Assembly: GCF_028640845.1 (NCBI RefSeq)
Contig: NC_080543.1
Location: 1,930,667-1,994,666 of the forward strand
DNA length: 64,000 nucleotides
Source: Ahaetulla prasina
Taxonomy: Eukaryota > Chordata > Lepidosauria > Squamata > Colubridae
Direction of reading: 5' to 3'
This document shows, one piece after another, positions 1 through 9,900 of the stretch. Every line of letters starts with the position of its first letter. Position 1 is the first letter of the stretch. A program made the translations under genes and the position numbers. The notes beneath the pieces were generated by a model. The model saw nothing but the letters and a program-made list of their open reading frames with translations, was not told the DNA's origin and did not search any database.

Positions 1-360
1 TCAACAAATGGTTGTAAATTGAGGACTTATCGGTATGCGTATACTCTGATACTTGGGAACTGTAGCATGAAAAAAAGGATTAAAACACCACCCTCTGAAA
101 AGCCAACCCAGCATTCCAAAGATATGGTCACTACTGTGTTCACAAGGCAAAGTTAAGAAACGTGGGTTAAGATTTACGTAATATGATGCAGGGATTAGTT
201 CACCTTAAGCACACCAATTTTTGAGGGTGTGTGTATGTGTTTAGGACGCTGTTCAAATCCAGCTTGGTCCAGTGGAGTCATTTTTATTTTATTTAGCATA
301 TGGCCTCTACAGCAGTCATGCAGTCACTGACATACCACACTAATAAATAAACACATTACA
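1..360. other. Left-edge sequence, unassigned
   Basis: I see no exon or recognisable repeat in most of this stretch, which is AT-rich. Given the divergent arrangement at the CpG island, it should lie in SPCS2 intron 1 (minus strand); that is an inference from position only. Confidence 0.4.
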
Positions 361-362
361 CA

Positions 363-445
363 GGTAGTCCTCCATTTACGGCTATGCTTGAGCCCAAAAT
401 TTTTCTTGCTAAGGGAGACACTTGTTAAGTGAATTTCCCCCCATT
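363..445 (-). mobile_element. Truncated Tigger-like MITE (CAGGTAGTCC family)
   Basis: It begins with the CAGGTAGTCCTC terminus seen in about twenty copies across the window and stops after the first tens of bases. See the entry at 18940 for the diagnostic copy with a TA target duplication. Confidence 0.55.
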
Positions 446-487
446 TTATAATTAATTGTATTTTAATAGTATTTATATTGTAATATT

Positions 488-580
488 ATTGTTTATTTTA
501 TCTGGCTGTGAACCGCCCTGAGTCCTTCGGGAGAAGGGCAGTATAAAAATTTAAATAATAAATAAAATAATATAATATAA
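488..580 (+). mobile_element. LINE 3' tail (L2-like)
   Basis: The segment contains the tail motif CCGCCCTGAGTCCTTCGGGA followed by an AAT/AAAT-rich end. The same tail ends the longer LINE fragments at 9674-10322 and 61795-62050, so this is a severely 5'-truncated copy. Confidence 0.6.
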
Positions 581-945
581 CAACAGAGTTGGAAGGGACC
601 TTGGAGGCCTTCTAGTCCAACCCCCTGCCCAGGCAGGAAACCCTACACTATCTCAGTCAGATGGTTATCTAACATTTTCTTAAAAATTTCCAGTGTTGGA
701 GCATTCACAGGCAAGTTGTTCCACTTATTAATTGTTCTAACTGTCAGGAAATTTCTCCTTAGTTCTAAGTTGCTTTTTTCTTTGATGAGTTTCCACCCAT
801 TGCTTCTTGTTCTACCCTCAGGTGCTTTGGAGAACAGCCCGACTCCCTCTTCTTTGTGGCAACCCCTGAGATATTGGAACACAGCTATCATGTCTCCCCT
901 AGTCCTTCTTTTTATTAAACTAGACATACCCAGTTCCTGATGAAA
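581..945 (-). mobile_element. CR1 LINE 3' end
   Basis: On the minus strand it encodes the end of a CR1 reverse transcriptase ORF, with RTRGD, LELRRNFLT and WNNLP blocks, followed by the short CR1 3' untranslated tail that reads AACAGAGTTGGAAGGGACC on the plus strand. It is a 5'-truncated dead copy. The recurring plus-strand phrase 'ggaccttggaggtcttctagtcc' part of this tail marks the other CR1 copies in the window. Confidence 0.85.
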
Positions 946-1326
946 GGTCACGATTATGACCTTTCCTGCCACAGCTGTTAAGCAGATCACCGCACTTGCT
1001 AACTTAGTCACATGTTTGTTAAGGGAATCTGGCTTCCCCATTGACTTTGCTTGTCAGACGATCACAAAAGGGGATCACGTAATCCCCAGTACAGTGCAAC
1101 TGTCATAAAGACAAGTCAGTTGCCAAGCGCCACAATTTTGATCGCATGTCGTGACCTCAGGACACTGCAAATGTCATAAATAACGCCAGTTACCAAGCAT
1201 CTGACTTTTGATGACATGATCTGCAACAGTCATTAAGGGTGACAAACAGGTGTAAGTAACTTTTGAATGTGTCGGTATCATTTTGCTAAATGCTAAATGA
1301 ACTATTTCAAGTTGAGGACCACCTGT
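945..1326 (-). mobile_element. Tigger-like MITE, copy of a local duplication
   Basis: A nearly full-length copy of the CAGGTAGTCC family, ending in GAGGACCACCTGTACGTACC. The last part and its flank (CCAGCACAAATATCAA) recur at about 1818-1856, so this copy and the next appear to share a duplicated flank rather than being two independent insertions. Confidence 0.6.
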
Positions 1327-1499
1327 ACGTACCAGCACAAATATCAATGTAAATAAATAATCAACCAACACACATACTATAAAGTAATTTTACCTTATAA
1401 AGTAGTTATAAGGTAATTTTATCTTAAATTAGTAGATACAGACTCATAAATAAAAAGTGCACAATACAACATAGGAGATAAAATACTAATTTAAGGTAA

Positions 1500-1834
1500 A
1501 ACTACACTCTCCCTGCAGCTGTTAAGTTAGTAACATGGTTGTTAAGTGAATCTGACTTCCCTGTTTGTCAGAATGTGGCAAAAAGCGGATCACGTGACCT
1601 CCAACCGTCATAAAGACAAGTCAGTTGCCAAGCGCCCGAATTCTGATCGCATGATGTGACCCCGGGACACTGCGAATGTCACAAACACACGGCAAGCATC
1701 TGACTTTGGATCACGCAACCAGGGGGATGCTGCAACAGCCGTTAAGCGCGGCAAACAGTCATAAGTCACTTTTGTCTGCGTCGCTGTCATTCCGGACACT
1801 AAATGAACCGTCGCAAGTTGAGGACCACCTGTAC
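1500..1834 (-). mobile_element. Tigger-like MITE, second copy
   Basis: Same family and same 3' flank as the copy at 945-1326. It contains the internal block with alternating GTTAAGTGAATCTG and GGGATCACGTGACC motifs that typifies the family here. Confidence 0.6.
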
Positions 1835-1858
1835 ATACCAGCACAAATATCAACAGAA

Positions 1859-2120
1859 GGGCCGGTTAGCTCAGGCTGGTAATAGCCTGTTATTAAGAAC
1901 ACCGAAGCCTGCAATTATTGCAGGTTCGAGCCCGGCCCAAGGTTGACTCAGCCTTCCATCCTTTATAAGGTAGGTAAAATGAGGACCCAGATTGTTGGGG
2001 GGGCAATAAGTTGACTTTGTAAAAATATACAAATAGAATGAGACTATTGCCTTATACACTGTAAGCCGCCCTGAGTCTTCGGAGAAGGGCGGGGTATAAA
2101 TGTAAACAAAAAAAAAAATA
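1859..2120 (+). mobile_element. tRNA-derived SINE with LINE-like tail
   Basis: The head resembles a tRNA gene: GTTAGCTCAGGCTGG at the A-box position and GCAGGTTCGAGCCCGGCC at the B-box position. The body is followed by CCGCCCTGAGTCTTCGGAGA, a tail shared with the L2-like LINEs here, and then a poly(A)-rich end. An inverted copy lies at 41285-41570. The shared tail suggests mobilisation by that LINE; this is an inference. Confidence 0.75.
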
Positions 2121-2385
2121 AAAAATAAAAATAAATAAAAATAAAAACATCCAACAAGAGACACATACAAAATCATATTTTTTTTTAAAAAAAAATACGT
2201 GGACAATTCAATATATACAAGATTTAAAATCCTAAATATAAGGTAGAACTACGGTCTCCCTGCAGGGTCAACCCGTGTGAATGCGGACCCTTAGAAATTC
2301 CCAGCTGGCCAATCAACGACGAGCAGCTCTTACTCTCTCCCCCCTCCCACCCCGCAAATCTGCGTCTCCCAGGCGGGCGGCTGAG

Positions 2386-2405
2386 GATTCTGGGAGTTGT
2401 AGTCC
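2386..2405. promoter_or_regulatory. ZNF143/STAF-like motif
   Basis: GATTCTGGGAGTTGTAGTCC is the reverse of the ACTACAAxTCCCAGAAT consensus bound by ZNF143, a motif typical of CpG-island and bidirectional promoters. Its position in the island upstream of two divergent genes supports function. Binding is not shown by sequence alone. Confidence 0.6.
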
Positions 2406-2660
2406 CGGCGCTTCTGACAGGCGCGGGGTTATCCCAGCGGGGCTCGGGCTCTCTCTCCTGAGGCGGAGAGGCCCCCTCAACTCCCGGGGCGACGTGGAGA
2501 GCCAGCCAGGCCGGCCTACTCGGGGTGGGGAGACGCTGCTGAGGAGAACCGGGAAGGGGAGGCCTTCACCCCGGGCGTTCTTCCCTGCCTCGTCCCGGAG
2601 GGGCCTTCTCTCGCCCCGCGACGCCCCGGAGGCCGAGGGGCCTCCCGCCCGAGCCGCTAC

Positions 2661-2729
2661 CTTGTCCAGGATCCCGTTCTTGTTGGCTCCGCCGCCTCCG
2701 CCTCCCGCGCCGCCGCCTTTCGCCGCCAT
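2661..2729 (-). CDS. SPCS2: SPCS2 exon 1 (signal peptidase complex subunit 2), partial
   Basis: SPCS2 is an ER membrane subunit of the signal peptidase complex, which cleaves signal peptides from secretory proteins. This exon encodes 23 residues: MAAKGGG, a glycine run, then NKNGILDK, followed by a GTAGCG donor (minus strand). The start sits in a YY1-type motif (CGCCATC on the plus strand). The Gly-rich N-terminus ending in (I/L)LDK at an exon junction matches what I recall of vertebrate SPCS2, and the neighbour order (XRRA1 divergent, RNF169 beyond) is the mammalian order. The remaining exons lie off the left edge. Longer open frames over this exon are CpG-island artefacts. The call rests on a short peptide plus synteny. 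Confidence 0.75.
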
Positions 2730-3344
2730 CTTGGCTCCTCTTTTTTCCCCCTTCGCGACCTGTTCGCCGCCGATTGGCTGAGCGGGGAGAGCCCGGCGCA
2801 AAGCACGCCGGGGCGGGGAAGCGCCGCCCTATAGGAAGCCGCGCCCGCGCGCGCGCGGAGCGGCCTGGGAAGTGGAGTTCCCGGCGGGCGGGTTGCCATG
2901 GCGACCGAGGGGCATCGGGAGGGAACCGTGAGGGAATCGTGGTTCTTTGGACCGGCGAAAGGAGCCCGAGGAAGGAAGGAAGGAAGGCCGGCTGGTTGGG
3001 GTTGAAGCCGGAGTCGGAGCCGCCGTCCTCCCTCCTGCGGAGGTGGGGGGGGGAGAGAGAGAAAAAGCGCGGGAGGCGTTCTAGCCACGGGAGGACGCGA
3101 CGCTCTATGGTTTGCTCACACCCCCCCCTTTATTAAGAAACTTTAATTATGTCCTTTTTTCCCCCCTCCTGTTCATTCATTCATTCATTCATTCAGCTGT
3201 TTTTCCCCAAGTTGGGGGCTCTTTCCAGCCTGGGAATTACAAAGCCCATCTCCTGCCCCAGCTGGTCTGGCCCCACAACTGGGGCGGCTGTGGATTATGG
3301 TTTATGTCGTCCTCGCCCGTCACATACTGGGGGAGGAATAGAAT

Positions 3345-3670
3345 GCAACGAATAAGGTAGAAGGGACCTTGGAGGTCTTCTAGTCCAGCCCTCTGCTCAA
3401 GCAGGAGAACCTATACCATTCCAGTCTATTCTTAAAAGCCTCCAGGGATGGGAGCAGCCACAACTTCTGGTGGCCAGATGTTCCACTGGTTAATCGTCCT
3501 CGCTGTTCAGTTTCTCTTTAATTCCAGGTTGCTTCTCTCTTTGGTGAGTTTGGTTCTCGCCCTGGTGCCTTGGAGAATAATTTGAGCCCCTCATCTTTGT
3601 GGCAGCCCCTCTAATATTGGAAGGCTGCTATCAAGTCATCCCTAGTCCTTCTCTTTGTTAGACTAAAAGA
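3345..3670 (-). mobile_element. CR1 LINE 3' end
   Basis: Decayed CR1 terminus in antisense orientation, recognised by GGGACCTTGGAGGTCTTCTA at its plus-strand left edge and the LKENWN-like coding remnant beyond. It lies between the CpG island and the first XRRA1 coding exon, probably within a 5' UTR intron. Confidence 0.7.
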
Positions 3671-3700
3671 GTTGAAAGGGACCTTGGAGGTCTTCTAGAC

Positions 3701-3878
3701 CAGTGGTCACCAACTGGTGGTCCGCCAGAAAATTTTGTCGGTCCGCAGAAAAAATATTTGCATTTTTTATATTGTACTAAATACTATTTATCTTTTTAAA
3801 AAATTCATATTAGTGATCCTCGAGATTTAAAATTATGTATTTAGTGGTCCCTGAAGTCTGAAAGGTTGGTGACCCCTG
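3701..3878. mobile_element. hAT MITE with 8-bp target duplication, nested in CR1
   Basis: The termini are CAGTGGTCACCAACTGG and AAAGGTTGGTGACCCCTG, imperfect inverted repeats starting with CAG, typical of hAT elements. The 8-bp target duplication TTCTAGAC flanks it exactly (3693-3700 and 3879-3886). It sits in a CR1 tail (3655-3920), splitting that copy. The interior is AT-rich with no coding capacity. Confidence 0.85.
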
Positions 3879-3919
3879 TTCTAGACCAACCCCCTGCTCA
3901 TGCAAGAGACCTGTACCAT

Positions 3920-4440
3920 TCAGAAGAACAGAATAACAGAGTTAGAGGGGACCTTGGAGGTCTTCTAGACCAACCCCCTTGCTCAAGCACGGGATCCTAT
4001 ACCATTCCAGACAAGTGGCTGTCCAATCTCTTCTTAAAAACCTCTGGCGATGAACCCCTTACAACTTCTGGTGGCAAGCTGTTCCACTGGTTAATTGTCC
4101 TCACTGTTAGGAAGTTTCTCCTCAATTCCAGGTTGCTTCTTTCCTTGATTAGTTTCCATCCCTTGTTTCTTCTCCTGCCTTCAGGTGCTTTGGAAAATAA
4201 GTTGAACCCCCTCCTCTTTGTGGCAGCCCCTCAAATACTGGAGCATTGCTATCATGTCACCCCTATTTCTTTTTTTTAGAGTAGCCAAACCCAAATCCTG
4301 CAGCCGTTCTTCATATGTTTTAGTCTCCAGGCCTTTGATCATCTTAGTTGCTCTTCTCTAAAGAGTAACTTTAGTTGCTTTCTAAAATCTCAACATCTTG
4401 TTTGTAGGTATGTTGATCAAAATTGGTTGCAGTTGCAGGT
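3920..4440 (-). mobile_element. CR1 LINE 3' region
   Basis: Antisense CR1 fragment that extends further into the RT C-terminal coding region than its neighbours. It includes the AACAGAGTTAGAGGGGACC tail at its plus-strand left edge. Frames are broken. Confidence 0.75.
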
Positions 4441-4744
4441 TGCAGACCTTGGCAGTTCCCCACTTTAGGGGTCAGGGCAATGGCTGCCTCCACAAGACAT
4501 CCTCTTAACCTGGTCAGGCCAACGTCAGCAGAGACATTGGCCCAAACGGGCAAACCTGGGTCAAGGTTAACTTTTAGCTTTTGGTGGTGGTTGTTTTTCG
4601 GGGTTCGGTGTATTGCATAAACTCAGAAAAAAGCGGTTACTTCAACAACCACGTACGGTGTGTTAATGCAAACCCAGCCTGCAAAGTTGATAGGTCGGTG
4701 TTTATCGAGCAGCCTGGCCTACCTTGCAAGGTTGTCGGGAGGAT
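4441..4744. other. Unassigned intronic stretch
   Basis: No exon-like frame with splice signals and no recognised repeat was seen here; the open frames are short and unconserved in appearance. Confidence 0.35.
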
Positions 4745-4965
4745 TACTATATTCCTCAGTTTAGGATCACAACTGAGCCCCAAATTTCTGTTGCTAAGCG
4801 AGTCATTTGATGAGTTTTGTCCTGCTTTGTGACCTTTCTTTCCAAAGTTGTTAAGTGAACCGCTGCAGCTGTTAATTTAGCAACAGGGTGGTTTAAGTGA
4901 ATCTGGCTTTCTCACTGACTTTGCTTGTCAGATCACTTGACCCCAAGACATGGCAACTATCATAA
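4745..4965 (-). mobile_element. Tigger-like MITE fragment
   Basis: Partial copy recognised by the TTGCTAAGCGAGTCA and GTTAAGTGAATCTGGC blocks; the left terminus is degenerate and the right part is missing. Confidence 0.5.
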
Positions 4966-5135
4966 TGTTATTTACATATTTTGCTAATATACAAACAATA
5001 CAGATGAAATTGGTTTAAAGAATGATCTTATATTGTAACGATATACAGTCATCAGACGGTGCAGTCAAACTTTGGGAATTGAAGCAGAAGTAATGGACAA
5101 GGGTGGTTTAAAATCTGGGATTTCTAAGCCCAGGG

Positions 5136-5740
5136 TGTTCTGTCTCCCTCCGCACTTCACAGAGAAGACGCAGAGACTCGTGTCCCACAGTCCTTTATAT
5201 TTGCAACAGACCTGATTTTCTGGCCTGCCAAGTTCTGAGTTATTTATCTCTTACGGAGACAGAAGCCCACATGTCCAAGATCCGTTGCCAAGAGCTCATA
5301 GGAAAAAGCCTTTGCACAGTCCAGGCCTTTAACTCCCAAACGACCGATCTGCAGTTTGCACTTGGTAGCTTTTGTCCGTCACAAGAGCCAGATGGCAACT
5401 CCACCCGCTTTTATCCCCTGTGGGGTGTGGCTCAGTGACTCAACAATCTCTGAGCCTGCCACACCTCTTCCTTTGCTGCGCGCGCTTATCTTTTCGTTGC
5501 TGCCTCGGGTCAATCCAAGATTGATCCTCAGCAGCTGGAGCCTGAGGTGTTGCCAGGGAGGAGGAGGGTCCGGGAGAGGGAGGCCTTATCAGCTCCTCCT
5601 CCTGGCCTGCAGCTGGAACTTGGGGCGGTGCCAGAGAGGAGGGTCCTGGAGAGGGAGGCCTTGTCGGCTCCTCCCCATCACTCTCAGAGTCATCCTCCTC
5701 CATGAGGACAAGCTCGGGGGGGCGGGGCGGAGTCACAACA
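5136..5740. mobile_element. Solo LTR (family C) with 5-bp target duplication
   Basis: The block begins TGTTCTGTCTCCCTC and ends GGAGTCACAACA (TG...CA). It is flanked by CAGGG on both sides (5131-5135 and 5741-5745). Length 605 bp, with no internal region and no second LTR nearby, so it is a solo LTR left by LTR-LTR recombination. Its ends resemble LTR families A, B and D in this window, which suggests one related group of endogenous LTR elements. The transcription sense was not determined, although the GC-rich repeats near 5520-5700 resemble those of family A. Confidence 0.85.
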
Positions 5741-5744
5741 CAGG

Positions 5745-6085
5745 GTTTGAACAGTTATAGCCACCCCAACCCGAGAACACGCATGGCCCTTTGCTTACTT
5801 TGTAGCTGGCATTTGCTGCGCACCGTGAGGGGGGCGGCAGGCTCCGTGAGGGGGGGGACGAGGTCTCCGGGGGCTGGCATTGGAGCGGGACGTTGCAGCA
5901 ACGGTTCACGTTGATTTGAACCCTCACATCGCCATGTGTCACCCGCATTGCTGGTCTGGGCAGGTGGTGGTTTCCTCCTGGCAGGGCCTGCTGAGAAGGG
6001 TCCCTCTGGCCCGTGTCACAGAGGTCTGGCTGCTTTGTTAAGCAGTGACATGAGGGGGGGGGTTTTGCAAAGGGGGACAAATAAC
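5745..6085. other. Unassigned intronic stretch
   Basis: GC-richer sequence with G runs near 5830 and 6052; no exon, RNA gene or recognised repeat could be supported. Confidence 0.35.
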
Positions 6086-6567
6086 AGAATCAGGAGGGAC
6101 CCTGGAGGTCTTCTAGTCCAGGCGTCTCCAACCTTGGTCCCTTTAAGACTTGTGGACTTCAACTCCCAGAATCCCTCAGCTAGCATGGTCCTGAACTTAC
6201 AACCATATGTTTAGTGACCCTGTGAAGATAACAAGGGCACTGAAAAAAAGTGACGACCGTTTTTTCACGCTTAACGACCATTGCAGCATCCCCACGGTCA
6301 CGTGATCAACATTCAGAGTCAGCTTGGCCACTGACTCGTCTTTATGACGGTCGCAGCTTCCTGGGGTCACCTGATCCCCTTCTGCGACCTTCGGACCAGC
6401 AAAATCAAAGGGAGAAGCCAGATTCCCTTAGCAACCCTGTGACTCATTTAACAGCTGTTGTAATTCACTTAACAACTGCGGCAAGAAAGGGGTGAAACTC
6501 AACAAATGTCTCGCTTAGCAACAAAACGCTTGAGCTCCATTGTGGTTGCAAATCTAGGACTACCTGT
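6085..6567 (+). mobile_element. CR1/hAT scraps followed by Tigger-like MITE
   Basis: At 6085-6190 a CR1 tail fragment abuts half of the CAGGGGTCTCCAACC-type hAT MITE. From about 6190 the sequence becomes a Tigger-like MITE that ends AGGACTACCTG at 6566, next to TA. Confidence 0.55.
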
Positions 6568-6759
6568 AAACTTCAGCATTTACTCAGTTATGCAAATATT
6601 CAGGATTTCTATGACATAACTAAACCATAACTTAACCATGCGCTCCAAATAGTCTAACAAAGTGAGGTTCAGAGACCATTGTCTTGTCTGGGGTTCAGTC
6701 CGCTTGCGGGGAACCATCATTTCGAGCGGATGAAAACTTTTGTGGTTTTATTTCTCTAG

Positions 6760-6977
6760 GAACCAGGAAGTAATTTTATGCCTCAAGCTCGGCAGATGCA
6801 GATGCAGGACTTTATTGAGGGAGATTTCAAAAGCTGGAAAGGTGTTAATTAACATTTTGGTTTGCCTGAAGGGCTGAAAGAAGACCATGGCGGCCTTGTA
6901 TAAACTGGATGATGGGCAGTGTTACCCCACCAACTGTTTTCCAGCGAAAAGCCTTTTGCAGCCACGATACGAAGAAG
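6760..6977 (+). CDS. XRRA1: XRRA1 coding exon 1 (5' UTR plus start)
   Basis: The coding part starts with ATG at 6887 and ends at 6977 before GTAACG (91 nt, phase 1). The probable acceptor is TTTCTCTAG at 6751-6759, making the first part 5' UTR. The 30 residues start MAALYKLDDG and contain NCFPAKSLLQ, which resembles the conserved XRRA1 N-terminus. The ATG is preceded by AGACC, an adequate Kozak context. The 5' limit of the exon is predicted only. Confidence 0.82.
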
Positions 6978-9900
6978 GTAACGTGTCCGGATAGGCAGTT
7001 TTTAAGAACTGGGGAAGGTTCAAGGATCTTTGCAGCTGAAAAAGGAGAGAATTCTGGAAGCGCCTCCCCAGAGCGGCCCTGCTTATCTTTCTAGAGTAGT
7101 GCTACCAGTTTGTAGCCTGTCACCCTCTCAAAACATTGAGGCAATGAAAAGGTCTCCCAGTTGTGCAACTGAGTGCAAATGTATTCTGTGAATGTCTCTT
7201 CTGCTCTGTTTGTAAAAGGAAAAGATTCCCGTAGAAGAGAAGATTTGTAGCTCAGGGCTGAACTTTGGGGTCCTTAATGAGCTTTTATGCCTAAGCCAGG
7301 ACTAGAACTCACGGTCTCCTGGTGATTGGCCAAAAGTCACCCAATCATCTTTCATGGCTAAGGCAGGACTAGAACTCACCATCTCCTGGTGATTGGCACA
7401 AAGTCACCCAGTTGGATTTTATGGCTAATTTGGGACTAGAACTCACTGTCTCCTGGTGATTGGCCAAAGTCACCCAGTTGGGTTTTATTTATTTATTTAT
7501 TTATTTTGTCACAGCAATATATGTAGGAATCATACAAAAGATTATATAGTATATAAACATATATGGGTAAATATAAGGAGGTATAAGCATATATATAGAA
7601 AGAAGAAAAGAAAAACAATAGGACAGGAACGGTAGGCATGTTTGTGCGCTTATGCACGCCCCTTATGGTCCTCTTAGGAATGGGGTGAGGTCAATAGTAG
7701 AAAGTTTTTGGATAAAGCTTTTAGGATTATGGGAAGAGACCACAGAGTCAGGTAAAGTGTTCCAAGCACTGATGATTCTGTTACAGAAGTCATATTTTCT
7801 GCAATCTAGATTAAAGCGGTTTACATTAAGTTTAAATCTATTAGTTGCTCTTGTATTATTGCAATTAAAGCTGAAGTAGTCTTTAACCGGAAGGACATTA
7901 CAATAGATGATTCTGTGAGTTAAACTTAGGTCTTGTCGAAGGCGACAGAGTTCCAGGTTTTCTAAGCCTAGGATTTCAAGTCTGGTGGGATAGGGTATTC
8001 TATTGTTTTCAGAGGAATGGAGAACTCTTCTTGTAAAATATTTCTGGACACGTTCAATTGTATTGATGTCAGAGATGCCTAAGGCGGGACTAGAACTCAC
8101 TGTCTCCTGGTGATTGGTCCAAGTGAACCAGCCGACTTTCACACCTAAGGTAGAACTTACCATATACTGGTTTAACCACTAGACTAGACTAGACTAAAGG
8201 AACTTAAAGTTCACCTTAGTTGAGTTCTCCTAACCGGGTGCACCTGGTTTTTGTTTCTGCACCTATCACTCCAGGAGCCGGTCACTGGCAGGTGGCTCGT
8301 CATAATGTGGAGAAAACCAAAGTCGAATGGCTGTTTGGCAGGAAGGTTGCCCAGCAGAGCTGGCAAGAGTGTTTGCGGAAAGCCCAGTGCCCCAGGCCAG
8401 AGAAAGTCCTCAATGGGGCCCAGCTGGTGAGCGTGGTCTTCGTTGTGCTGCTTGGTTCTCCTGCCCGTTGCAGAGGGTTAGACTAGATGACCCTCAGGGT
8501 TCCTTCCAGCTCCACAACACTAGGTGGAGCCAGAACAACGAGGCCCTGTTGAAGAAAGAGGTGGCTGTAGCTGCTTCGACTGCCCAGGCAGCCGCCTGAT
8601 GGACCTTGCGGAGGGTCACTTCCGCCTTCTAGAGTTGTAATCTTGTATCAGGGACGCGGTGGCTCAGTGGCTCAAATGCTGAGCTTGCCGATTGAAAGGT
8701 CAGCAGTTCAGCGGTTCGAATCCCTAGTGCTGCCGTGTAACGGGGTGATCTCCCGTTGCTTGTCCCAGCTTCTGCTTCGAAAGCACGTAAAAAATGCAAG
8801 TAGAAAAAACAGGGACCACCTTTGGTGGGAAGGGAACAGCGTTCCGTGCGCCTTTGGCGTTGAGTCATGCCGGCCACATGACCATGGAGACGCCTTCGGA
8901 CAGCGCTGGCTCTTCGGCTTTAATCCTCTCCCTAGAGTCGGGAAGGATTAGCACTTACGTGTGAGGGAAACCTTTACCTTTACCTTATTCTTGTATCGCC
9001 AAGGCATAGGACGTCGGTTTTTGGCAGCAGGGACTTGACTTTTCCGTTCTTGCTTGGCTGACTTCACTTTCTCTGGCTTGTGGTTTCCAGATTAAGCTCC
9101 ACCATGTGCAAACACCTTCGGATTTGTGCTCCGTGAATATCAGCCACCAGAATTTCGCCTTGGTGAGTAGGAATTCTGAACCTGCAAACATCCCTTTGCT
9201 TCAGGGGGAGGGGCCGGGTGGGTCCTCCAGATGTTGGGGTACAGAGGGCCCTGGGCCCTTTCGGATCGCATTTTGGGCGCCTTGGTTCACTTTTTCTCTT
9301 GGGTGGCTGGGACTTGCTTCTTATTTTCACAGGTAGTCCTTGACTTACAACTGTTCACTTAGTGACCGTTCAAAGTTACAACGGTGCTGAAAAAAGTGAC
9401 TTGCTTATGACTGCTTGGCACACTTTACAACCGTTGCAGCATCCCCATTTGGTCACGTGATCAAAATTGAGCCGCTTGGCAACTGATTCGTACTTACGAC
9501 GGCTGCAGTGTCCCCTTTGGCGACCTTTTGCCAAGCTGAGCCTACAGGGGAACCCACGGTTCACTGTGTTATTAGCGTCACAGCCGCAGTGATTCGCTTA
9601 ACAAATGTGGCAGGAACGGTCGTAACACGGGGCAAAAAAACTCACTCAACTCCTCCCTCGCTTAGCAGCAGAAACTCGGAGGCTTCAGTTGGTCCAGAAT
9701 GCAGCTGCGCGGGTGATAGAGGGAGTCCCACGTAGCTCCCATGTAACACCGCTCCTGCGCAGACTGCATTGGCTTCCTGTTGCCTTTCGGGTGCATTTCA
9801 AGGTTCTGGTTACCACCTTTAAAGCGCTCCATGGCTTAGGGCCCGGGTACTTACGGGACCGCCTGCTGTTACCTCATGCCTCCCACCGACCCGTACGCTC

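Larger units (their letters stand above)
2280..3110. promoter_or_regulatory. CpG island, probable bidirectional SPCS2/XRRA1 promoter
   Basis: The only strongly GC- and CpG-rich block in the window surrounds SPCS2 exon 1. It has CCAAT boxes (GGCCAATCAA near 2307; ATTGGCTG near 2773 in reverse), a YY1-type AAGATGGCGGC over the SPCS2 start codon (minus, about 2722-2733), and ATTCTGGGAGTTGTAGTCC near 2387, which fits the ZNF143/STAF motif. XRRA1 begins downstream on the opposite strand, so the island most likely drives both genes. No TATA box is apparent. A non-coding XRRA1 first exon should lie in the right half, but I could not fix its donor. Confidence 0.75.

Noticed and set aside
1859..1945. 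tRNA-like gene
   Set aside because: Head of a tRNA-derived SINE followed by its body and LINE-like tail.
2281..3136. Several frames of 120-166 codons on both strands
   Set aside because: GC-rich CpG-island sequence; only the 69-nt SPCS2 exon has a start, a conserved peptide and a donor.
8650..8760. tRNA-like gene with A and B boxes
   Set aside because: It is the head of a Sauria SINE with ACCTTT tail and target duplication; no cloverleaf with anticodon stem was found.
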